Part shown: piece by piece, positions 1-4,998 of the stretch
How positions within the stretch are numbered: the stretch's first letter is position 1
Layout of the letters: each line of letters begins with the position of its first letter
From: Opitutales bacterium
Lineage (GTDB): Bacteria; Verrucomicrobiota; Verrucomicrobiae; Opitutales; CAG-312
Direction: 5' to 3'
Length of the DNA: 5,366 nucleotides
Assembly (NCBI GenBank): GCA_017623955.1
Contig: JAGAOA010000208.1
Coordinates: forward strand, 1-5,366
Notes under the pieces: model-generated
Seen by the model: the letters and a program-made list of their open reading frames with translations, nothing else
The model's database searches: none
Told to the model about the DNA's origin: nothing
Position numbers and translations under genes: made by a program

Positions 1-294
1 ATTGATGTTGGCATAGTGGAATTCTTAGAGAAGAAATCTACTTCTTATGTAAAGAAGCAGACAGAGGTCGATTTTGTAGTGAATAATTTTAATCAACGTT
101 ATTACATCCAAGTTGCATCATCAATCCCGACTCAAGAAAAGGAAGAGCAAGAAGAACGTTCTCTACTCAAAATCAACGATGCTTTCAGAAAGATAGTAAT
201 CGTAAAAGACAATATAAAAACCCGTATAGACGACAACGGAATTATAACAATCGGTTTGAAAGATTTTCTTTTGAATGGAGATATTTTGGATTAG
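1..294 (+). CDS. AAA+ ATPase with DUF4143 domain, C-terminal fragment
   Basis: The reading frame is open from the first base of the window, so this is the 3' end of a longer gene; 97 residues are visible before the TAG at 292-294. The segment KKQTEVDFVV followed by RYYIQVA matches the C-terminal part of the Bacteroidetes ATP-binding proteins that carry AAA_14 and DUF4143 domains, usually a little over 400 residues long. The E-V-D-F and Y-I-Q-V-A pattern resembles the core strands of PD-(D/E)XK nuclease folds, which is how the DUF4143 end is commonly interpreted. The later EERSLLKINDAFRKIVIV and the GLKDFLLN end are also typical. These proteins are common, often multicopy, and of unproven cellular role. 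The P-loop and Walker motifs lie upstream of the window and cannot be checked, so it is unknown whether the gene is intact. GTG at 16 is an internal codon, not the start. Confidence 0.85.
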   Translation: MDVGIVEFLEKKSTSYVKKQTEVDFVVNNFNQRYYIQVASSIPTQEKEEQEERSLLKINDAFRKIVIVKDNIKTRIDDNGIITIGLKDFLLNGDILD

Positions 295-416
295 AATATA
301 CACGAAGATAAAAAATATGAATAATTATCATTTTGTGTGTTTAACACTATATGCAAATAAAATAGGTTTTTACTCGATTTTTTGGTGCAAAAAAGTTTCT
401 TATTCTTGTCTTATAA
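295..416. other. AT-rich gene-free spacer, nothing recognised
   Basis: After the stop of the ATPase gene there are about 120 bases of AT-rich sequence with no plausible ORF. An imperfect hairpin (GATAA near 307-311 against TTATC near 326-330) has no T-run after it, so I do not call it a terminator. The stretch runs directly into the inverted repeat at 417. Confidence 0.5.
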
Positions 417-503
417 CGAACTATGTTAAACAACTGATTTTTTAGAAGTAGTTTTACAAAAATAACTTGGCACAAAAAAATGCGAACTGTTTAACATAGT
501 TCG
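417..503. repeat. 87-bp segment bounded by a 16-bp perfect inverted repeat
   Basis: CGAACTATGTTAAACA at 417-432 is the exact reverse complement of TGTTTAACATAGTTCG at 488-503. The 55 bases between include an imperfect hairpin (AAGT..TTTT at 447-456 against AAAA..ACTT at 460-469). The right arm also takes part in a shorter terminator hairpin (482-504), so the two structures are mutually exclusive in RNA. A short non-autonomous element with terminal inverted repeats would look like this, but I see no target-site duplication at its edges. A bipartite terminator or attenuator is the alternative. Confidence 0.5.
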
Positions 504-511
504 CGTTTTTT
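473..511. terminator. intrinsic terminator, plausible in both directions
   Basis: GCGAACT (482-488) pairs with AGTTCGC (498-504) around a 9-base loop. On the plus strand a run of six T follows at 506-511. On the minus strand the A-run at 474-480 supplies the U-tract. It lies downstream of the partial tRNA 3' end at 517-533 on the minus strand, in the same relative position as the terminator that follows the intact tRNA-Val. It could also stop readthrough from the ATPase gene. Confidence 0.6.
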
Positions 512-533
512 CTAAATGGTGGGCGATGCAGGA
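504..533. repeat. direct repeat, copy 1: tRNA-Val 3' end plus spacer
   Basis: These 30 bases are identical to 725-754. On the minus strand they contain the last 17 bases of tRNA-Val (the 3' strand of the T stem, the 3' acceptor strand, discriminator A and CCA), followed by TTTAG and the A-run at the base of the terminator. There is no tRNA body upstream of this copy: homology stops at 533. Duplication of a tRNA 3' end is the usual footprint of tRNA-targeted integration, but a decayed tandem tRNA gene would leave the same trace. Confidence 0.8.
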
Positions 534-690
534 TTGGATTGCCCGACTTGGTTTTTGCTTCGCAAAAATCCGCGTCGTTGCAACCCTCGTTTTACTTCGG
601 GCAACTTCGCATTGCTCGTTGTCCTCGCCAAAAGCTTGCTTACGCAACTTTTGTCGTCGAACTGCGTTCTCGTCCTGCTAGGTGATTTAT
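534..690. other. GC-rich, hairpin-dense island of unknown nature
   Basis: Within 541-660, 61 of 120 bases are G or C, clearly more than in the AT-rich flanks. The island holds several short palindromes: a 7-bp stem TTTTTGC/GCAAAAA with a TTC loop at 552-568 (extended by G-T and G-C pairs to 550-570), GTTGCAAC at 577-584, CAAC/GTTG flanking 602-621, and a bulged AAAAGCTTGC/GCAACTTTT stem around 629-652. GCAGGA at 528-533 and TCCTGC at 673-678 form short inverted ends that match the T stem of the tRNA. The open frames that cross it look like chance translations. It may be an interspersed repeat, a structured RNA or the cargo of a tiny tRNA-targeted element. Confidence 0.5.
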
Positions 691-694
691 GAAC

Positions 695-732
695 AAAAAA
701 AACGAACAGCTTCTTATGACTGTTCGTTTTTT
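695..732 (-). terminator. intrinsic terminator of the tRNA-Val transcript
   Basis: CGAACAG (703-709) pairs with CTGTTCG (720-726) around a 10-base loop. The stem can be lengthened by A-T pairs from the A-run at 695-702 and the T-run at 727-732. Read on the minus strand it begins a few bases after the tRNA CCA end and finishes in a run of eight U. The flanking runs allow some termination on the plus strand too. Confidence 0.75.
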
Positions 733-754
733 CTAAATGGTGGGCGATGCAGGA
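725..754. repeat. direct repeat, copy 2: within tRNA-Val and its 3' flank
   Basis: Identical to 504-533, offset by 221 bases. Here the repeat is part of an intact tRNA gene. Bases 738-754 are tRNA sequence and 725-737 are the spacer and terminator edge. The repeat extends past the tRNA end, which is longer than the minimal core att duplication and fits segmental duplication equally well. Confidence 0.8.
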
Positions 755-814
755 CTCGAACCTGCGACATCCTGTGTGTAAGACAGACACTCTAACCAAC
801 TGAGTTAATCGCCC
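738..814 (-). tRNA. tRNA-Val (anticodon UAC), CCA encoded
   Basis: Read on the minus strand, all cloverleaf parts are present in 77 bases: acceptor stem GGGCGAT/ATCGCCC, D stem ACTC/GAGT, anticodon stem TCTGT/ACAGG (the outermost pair is U-G), loop CTTACAC with anticodon TAC at 780-778, a five-base variable region, T stem GCAGG/CCTGC with loop TTCGAGT, discriminator A, and an encoded CCA at 740-738. UAC decodes GUN valine codons. It is followed by its own terminator at 726-695. Part of its 3' end is repeated at 517-533. Confidence 0.97.
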
Positions 815-830
815 TCAAAAAATAATAAGT

Positions 831-861
831 TACATAGTGCCTATTTTTTTCAACAATGCAA
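831..861 (-). promoter_or_regulatory. candidate promoter of tRNA-Val
   Basis: On the minus strand TTGCAT (861-856) and TATGTA (836-831) are 19 bases apart and lie about 16-47 bases ahead of the mature tRNA 5' end. Neither element is a perfect match to a sigma-70 or a Bacteroidetes consensus. The call rests mainly on position. Confidence 0.3.
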
Positions 862-960
862 GCTTTTTTTACAAAAAAATAAAATTATTTTATCAACTTA
901 AATTTTTAATCTTCATTCTACCATATACCACCTCTTTAACAATCTAATATCTATTTACAT

Positions 961-989
961 CTTGACAACTTGCGAATTATTTAACTTTA
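961..989 (+). promoter_or_regulatory. candidate promoter of the glycosidase-like gene
   Basis: TTG at 962-964 with TAACTTTA at 982-989 approximates the Bacteroidetes promoter pattern (a TTTG-like -33 box and a TAnnTTTG -7 box). The -7-like box differs from consensus only in its last base, but the spacing is slightly short. Transcription would begin near 996, leaving a leader of about 40 bases. If right, this excludes the TTG at 962 as a translation start. Confidence 0.35.
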
Positions 990-1036
990 ATGAATGCAAT
1001 GAGTTTTATCAAAAAAACAAGTCACAAAATAATTTC

Positions 1037-2818
1037 ATGAAGAAAATAATAACAACTTTATTAGTTACTGTACTATTATCTACATCGTTTGCACTTGAAA
1101 ATGCAACAATACGTTGTACTGTCAAAAAGACAAGAGAACAAATTGAAAAGGTTGTACGTCTTACTCCTCAACCCGACGGAGCTATGCGTGTGAGAATTCC
1201 TGTAAAAGAAATAAAACCTAACTATCGTTTGATAGACATTGTAGCCGATGTTGCATTTGCTCAAAAAGGAGATAAAGGATTTTTTGTCATGGGCGACAGC
1301 TCTTATGGCGAATTTACTCAAGACAATGGCGAATACTCTCCTCATCATTGTCACATGCCAATTTTTGGGATGAAAAGCTCTAACGGAACATTTCTAGCAG
1401 TTGCAAAAGGTTTGCGTTTTGAACAAATACAAGTGGTACAAGCTAAGAATGGAGTTTACTCAACATTCTTCCGTTACAGATTTGACCAAACTCATTTTAG
1501 TCCATATGAAGACATCATTGTCGACTTTTATCCACTTCCTGACGATGCTGGATACAGCGAAATGGCGAAGGTCTACCGCGATTACCAACTAGGCAGAGGC
1601 GAAGTAAAGCTTCTTAGAGAAAGAATTAAGGATAATCCATCTTTAGAATACACATCAAAATCCATCTATGTAAGAATACGCCATTGTGGAAAAAATGTAG
1701 ATCCAAAAAATCCTAATCATCATTTGCAAACTCCCGAAAACGAACCTAAACTCGGAGTTCGTTTTACATTCGATGCAATGGCAGACATTATGCGTCGTAT
1801 AAAAGCTAAGGGAATGAACGATGTTGAAGTTTGTTCTGTTGGATGGTCAACACGTGGTCAAGATGGTCGTTATCCTCAGTATTTTCCTGTTGAGCCACAA
1901 ATTGGTGGTGAGAAAAAATTTCGTGAAGTTAACAAGCAAGGCAAAGACATGGGCTTTCAGATAAACTGTCATATAAATCAGATGGCTATGTTTTACGTTT
2001 CAAATCGGTGGGATGCGAACGAAGTTGCAAAGCACTATGACGGTTCTCTATTCCGCGATTACTTTCAACCATCTGGCATAGCATATCGCCCATGTTGGAA
2101 ACGCCTATACGAACTTTGGGTAAAAGACGATTTCTTACAGATGAAAGATTTGGGCTTGAATGGTATAATGCATGTTGACGTAACCTCTGCGATACCACCG
2201 TATGAATGTCACGATCCGAAACACAAGCTCAACAAAAAGCAAATGGCAAAATACATGAACAAGGTAAATGCTTATGCTAGAAAAGTTTTTGGTGGGTTTG
2301 CTTCGGAAGGCGGAATGGACCATGTCGCAAAACATCTCGACTTTGGTTTGTACTTGTGGTCCTATCCTCCATGGCAAGGCAAGCCAGAACGCTTAGCAAC
2401 AAAATATGTTCCTTTTTGGCAACTAGTTTATCATGGAATAATAATTCACAATCCGTATTATACAACAATCGATGCTCCGTACAAGAAGGAATATGTTGGT
2501 TCTAATCAGCGTCAAGCTTACGACTATCTCGATAATCCAGAAAATCGTTGGTTAAAAGTTGTAGAATACAATGGACGTCCAACATTCTACTATTTGAGCT
2601 ATAAAAACCTAGAACCAATGAAACGTGCGTATAATGAATATCAAAATCTGCGTCATCTACAACTTCAGTTGATGACTCATCACAGTGAAATTGCAAAAAA
2701 TGTATACCTAACGCGTTACGAGTTTGGCGAAGAGGTTGTAGTAAACTACAACGACACACCTTTTGACTACAATGGACAAGCTATTCCAGCAAAGGGATAC
2801 AAACTTTTTAAGAAATAA
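1037..2818 (+). CDS. secreted glycoside hydrolase-like protein (GH101/DUF5696-like)
   Basis: The gene encodes 593 residues. I choose ATG 1037 because it opens a textbook signal peptide (MKKIITTLLVTVLLSTSFA, cleavage near residue 19-20, no lipobox cysteine). The frame is open 25 codons upstream to a TTG at 962, but that extension would bury the signal peptide. Residues about 20-200 look like a beta-rich N-terminal domain, about 205-480 like a TIM-barrel catalytic domain, and about 500-593 like a short C-terminal beta domain. HVDVTS (Asp381) followed 43 residues later by FASEGGMDH (Glu424) resembles the Asp nucleophile and Glu acid/base pair of GH101-type retaining enzymes and the related DUF5696 proteins. 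This pairing is my inference, not an alignment. A periplasmic or exported enzyme acting on host or dietary glycan is likely; the substrate is unknown. No SusC/D genes, regulator or type IX sorting domain are seen. There is no Shine-Dalgarno, and a strong terminator follows. Confidence 0.75.
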   Translation: MKKIITTLLVTVLLSTSFALENATIRCTVKKTREQIEKVVRLTPQPDGAMRVRIPVKEIKPNYRLIDIVADVAFAQKGDKGFFVMGDSSYGEFTQDNGEYSPHHCHMPIFGMKSSNGTFLAVAKGLRFEQIQVVQAKNGVYSTFFRYRFDQTHFSPYEDIIVDFYPLPDDAGYSEMAKVYRDYQLGRGEVKLLRERIKDNPSLEYTSKSIYVRIRHCGKNVDPKNPNHHLQTPENEPKLGVRFTFDAMADIMRRIKAKGMNDVEVCSVGWSTRGQDGRYPQYFPVEPQIGGEKKFREVNKQGKDMGFQINCHINQMAMFYVSNRWDANEVAKHYDGSLFRDYFQPSGIAYRPCWKRLYELWVKDDFLQMKDLGLNGIMHVDVTSAIPPYECHDPKHKLNKKQMAKYMNKVNAYARKVFGGFASEGGMDHVAKHLDFGLYLWSYPPWQGKPERLATKYVPFWQLVYHGIIIHNPYYTTIDAPYKKEYVGSNQRQAYDYLDNPENRWLKVVEYNGRPTFYYLSYKNLEPMKRAYNEYQNLRHLQLQLMTHHSEIAKNVYLTRYEFGEEVVVNYNDTPFDYNGQAIPAKGYKLFKK

Positions 2819-2837
2819 AACTTACGTAAATTAACAC

Positions 2838-2868
2838 AAAAAAACTAGCCGACGGCTAGTTTTTTTTT
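2838..2868. terminator. strong bidirectional intrinsic terminator between convergent units
   Basis: ACTAGCC (2844-2850) and GGCTAGT (2854-2860) form a perfect 7-bp stem with a GAC loop. A run of seven A precedes the stem core and a run of nine T closes it, so the helix can extend by A-T pairs and U-tracts exist in both directions. It ends the glycosidase-like gene on the plus strand and the coaD-led gene group on the minus strand. Confidence 0.9.
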
Positions 2869-2909
2869 GTCAATAAGAAGTATCTTATTTCAAAATTTTA
2901 TTTTTACTT

Positions 2910-3117
2910 TTACATTACTATTGGCTCTATAACGGATTTTACATTTGTTAAATCGGCATTTTTTATAGCTCTAAAATCTCTATTACATTTTCGCCTTTTT
3001 CAACAATCTCGCAGGGATAAGTAGTAATTAAAAGACTTCTCTTATCGTAGCGCGACAACAGATATTTTGAGTATAACACAACACAAGCATAAAAACAGTG
3101 CATAATAATTTTTTCAT
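2910..3117 (-). pseudogene. probable remnant of a small secreted protein, frameshifted
   Basis: Nineteen bases after the phosphatase stop, ATG at 3117-3115 opens MKKLLCTVFMLVLCYTQN, a convincing export signal, but the frame stops after 29 codons at 3030-3028. If one T is restored to the T4 run at 3033-3030, reading continues as LITTYPCEIVEKGENVIEI. Restoring one T to the T4 run at 2976-2973 then gives FRAIKNADLTNVKSVIEPIVM and a TAA at 2912-2910. The reconstructed product is about 69 residues. The signal peptide and the operon-like spacing are directly visible. The two frameshifts are my reconstruction. I recognise no family. Alternatives are a functional 29-residue membrane peptide, or chance ORFs in an AT-rich spacer. 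Confidence 0.4.
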
Positions 3118-3135
3118 AAACTTGCATTCTATTAT

Positions 3136-3609
3136 TTATTGCTCTTGACAAAATTCTAGCAATCCCTTGCAACCTTCGGTTACATCTAACCATGTTTGAG
3201 TAAAATCTCCCGTATACCATGGGTCAGCCACTTCACCCCGAGAATTTCCTACAAATGACTTCAATAATCGAATTTTATGAGCAAAATCACCACCACAAAT
3301 ACTCAACATTCTGCGAATGTTATCAGAGTCCATTCCAATGAGAAAATCAAAATTGTCGTAATCTGAAGCTTTCATTTTTCGAGCAACTTTGCCCTCACAA
3401 GAAATTCCATTTTCAGCCAACAATCTTTTTACAGGAGGATATACACTATTCCCCAACTCTTCACTACTTACAGCTGCCGATTCGATCTCAAAGCAATCTG
3501 CTATGTCTTCCTTCATGACCAAATCTTTCATTACAAACTCTGCCATCGGACTGCGACATATATTTCCGTGACATACGAACAATATCCTAAATTTACGTCT
3601 AGCCTTCAT
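3136..3609 (-). CDS. low-molecular-weight protein tyrosine phosphatase
   Basis: This 157-residue cytoplasmic protein has the full family signature. VCHGNICRSP at residues 12-21 is the C-x5-R phosphate-binding loop, with nucleophile Cys13, the adjacent redox-type Cys18 and Arg19. DPWYTGDF from residue 129 supplies the general acid Asp129. The length and the GC..LLEF C-terminus are normal for the family. It hydrolyses phosphotyrosine or small phosphomonoesters. In bacteria such enzymes often counteract BY-kinases in capsule export, but no capsule gene or kinase is nearby, so that role cannot be assigned. ATG 3609 lies 15 bases after the stop of the upstream MBL gene, without a Shine-Dalgarno, and co-transcription with it is likely. 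The alternative, an arsenate reductase of the same fold, is less likely given the tyrosine phosphatase-type DPWY motif and the lack of ars genes. Confidence 0.95.
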   Translation of the reverse strand: MKARRKFRILFVCHGNICRSPMAEFVMKDLVMKEDIADCFEIESAAVSSEELGNSVYPPVKRLLAENGISCEGKVARKMKASDYDNFDFLIGMDSDNIRRMLSICGGDFAHKIRLLKSFVGNSRGEVADPWYTGDFTQTWLDVTEGCKGLLEFCQEQ

Positions 3610-3624
3610 ATCAAAGAATGATGA

Positions 3625-4437
3625 CTATTTTTTATTGTCATAGCAAGATATAAATTCACCAACACTAGAAATATGAATTCTAATTTCTTTACATTGTTGT
3701 TTCAGGAAAGCAATGGCATTATTTCCCGTACAATGTAACAAATATAAATCTTTAACGTTACTTTTGTTTAAATAATTTGCAGTTTGTAAAAGACGTTTTT
3801 CCGATGCGTTAAGCAAATGTAATCCACCAATAATACTTGTAATTTCTATATCTGGGCAACATCTTTTAAAGTGTTCCATTGTATTTATAATTCCAGAATG
3901 ACAACATCCTTGAACAAGCATTCCTGATGATAATAACAAAGCTTGTTCATCTTCTATTAAGTCTGGAATAGTTCCTACGTCATCAATAAAAAATGGACCA
4001 CCTGTATCTTCATCAGATTCACGTAATATTCTTCCACTAGAAAAAACTCCGTCAAAAATTTCTTCAAAAGTATCCGAATGAATCCAATCAGATTTATGTA
4101 ATTTTTCTACTGAGTTAGCTGGCATAGAAATATTGCGAACTGGAATATCCTTATGAATGCTGAAACGCTGAATATCAATTCCAGAACGCGCGTATATTTT
4201 ACAAGCGCCTAAGCTTGCAACGCCTCCAGTGTGATCGTTGTGTCCATGCGATAAAACAATCTTATCGATACAAGAAACATCAACTCCCAATAATTCTGAA
4301 TTTTTAACCAAAGCCTCACCTGCTCCGGTATCGAATAGAAAAGAATTGTCGTTATGCTCAATCAACAACGCTAATCCATGCTCTGAAACAAACGGAATAG
4401 ACGCATTATTATCTACTAATATTAAACACTTCGACAT
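3625..4437 (-). CDS. MBL-fold metallo-hydrolase, COG1237/dihydropterin phosphate synthase-like
   Basis: The protein has 270 residues and no signal peptide. Visible motifs are FDTGAG (Asp36), the metal-binding SHGHNDHTGG (His64, His66, Asp68, His69), GCCHSG (His180), GGLHL (His207) and LHCTGN (His235), in the order expected for the subgroup related to archaeal 7,8-dihydropterin-6-methyl-4-(beta-D-ribofuranosyl)aminobenzene 5'-phosphate synthase. All usual ligands are present, so it is probably an active, dinuclear-metal enzyme. Bacteria do not make methanopterin in general, so the archaeal activity should not be transferred; a different phosphate ester, lactone or pterin-like substrate is likely. 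It lies 26 bases downstream of coaD and 15 upstream of the phosphatase gene, which suggests one transcript. The substrate is unknown. Confidence 0.9.
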   Translation of the reverse strand: MSKCLILVDNNASIPFVSEHGLALLIEHNDNSFLFDTGAGEALVKNSELLGVDVSCIDKIVLSHGHNDHTGGVASLGACKIYARSGIDIQRFSIHKDIPVRNISMPANSVEKLHKSDWIHSDTFEEIFDGVFSSGRILRESDEDTGGPFFIDDVGTIPDLIEDEQALLLSSGMLVQGCCHSGIINTMEHFKRCCPDIEITSIIGGLHLLNASEKRLLQTANYLNKSNVKDLYLLHCTGNNAIAFLKQQCKEIRIHISSVGEFISCYDNKK

Positions 4438-4463
4438 TCAATGAACCCGCACTCAGAAAAAAT

Positions 4464-4949
4464 TTATTCTCTATTCTTGAGCATAAGCTCTAATACATTT
4501 GTAGGCACAAATTCTTTCACACGTTCTGGAGAATACATACACACTTGTTTAATGATTGTAGAACTAGTATAGAAATATTTGTGTGACGGCATCAAAAAGA
4601 TGGTTTCAATTTCACTGTCTAAAAAGCGATTCATCTGAGCCATCTGAAATTCAAATTCAAAGTCAGAAACAGCACGAAGCCCCCTAATTATCGCAACTGC
4701 TCCTAAATTCTTTGCAAAATCTACGGTCAGTCCGTCGATATAACATACGCGAACATTTGGTAAATCTGCAATGTTTTCCTGAATTAAACGTACGCGAGTT
4801 TCAGGATTAAACATTGGAGTTTTTCCAGCATTCTGAGCAACCGCAACAACGACCTCATCAAAGAGGACGCTCGCTCTGCGCAAAACATCTAAATGTCCAT
4901 TAGTAACTGGGTCAAAAGTTCCAGGATAAATTGCCGATTTTTTATTCAT
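4464..4949 (-). CDS. coaD: phosphopantetheine adenylyltransferase
   Basis: CoaD transfers AMP from ATP to 4'-phosphopantetheine, giving dephospho-CoA and pyrophosphate, the penultimate step of coenzyme A synthesis in the cytoplasm. The 161-residue length is standard. [19 protein letters not shown] at residues 8-26 contains the nucleotidyltransferase TNGH motif with His19. Lys43 in the AGKTP segment, [20 protein letters not shown] starting at Arg89, and the SSTIIK segment at 129-134 are the other conserved ATP- and substrate-binding blocks. No key residue seems to be missing. ATG 4949 starts exactly ahead of the conserved first strand, so the start is secure. It is the first gene of the minus-strand group and is divergent from pgsA, 49 bases away. 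It is essential in most bacteria. Confidence 0.98.
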   Translation of the reverse strand: MNKKSAIYPGTFDPVTNGHLDVLRRASVLFDEVVVAVAQNAGKTPMFNPETRVRLIQENIADLPNVRVCYIDGLTVDFAKNLGAVAIIRGLRAVSDFEFEFQMAQMNRFLDSEIETIFLMPSHKYFYTSSTIIKQVCMYSPERVKEFVPTNVLELMLKNRE

Positions 4950-4998
4950 GCAATTTAAATACTTGTAAAAACTTAAAAATCCGCAAGACTTTTCGACT
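4950..4998. promoter_or_regulatory. 49-bp divergent intergenic region between coaD and pgsA
   Basis: Both genes start outward from these 49 bases, which are AT-rich and carry no Shine-Dalgarno for either gene. Any two promoters must overlap here or reach into the neighbouring coding sequence. I find no confident -7 or -33 boxes on either strand, and only the geometry supports a regulatory role. Confidence 0.4.

Noticed and set aside
300..340. Possible terminator just after the ATPase gene
   Set aside because: The hairpin is imperfect, AT-only in its core, and has no following T-run.
517..690. A complete second tRNA gene
   Set aside because: Only the T-stem 3' strand, acceptor 3' strand and CCA are present. 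No D arm, anticodon arm or TTCGA T loop can be found upstream of them.
426..799. Two overlapping minus-strand open frames of 73 and 95 codons across the tRNA and the GC-rich island
   Set aside because: They run through the tRNA gene, terminators and hairpins, and have low-complexity, family-free translations. They are chance frames created by the GC-rich island.
962..1036. TTG-initiated N-terminal extension of the glycosidase-like protein
   Set aside because: It places 25 polar residues before a standard signal peptide and overlaps likely promoter elements, so the gene is started at 1037.
2963..3220. Minus-strand open frame of 85 codons overlapping the phosphatase 3' end
   Set aside because: Its first half is out of frame with the clearly real phosphatase gene. 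Only its last part is of interest, as the middle segment of the frameshifted remnant at 2910-3117.
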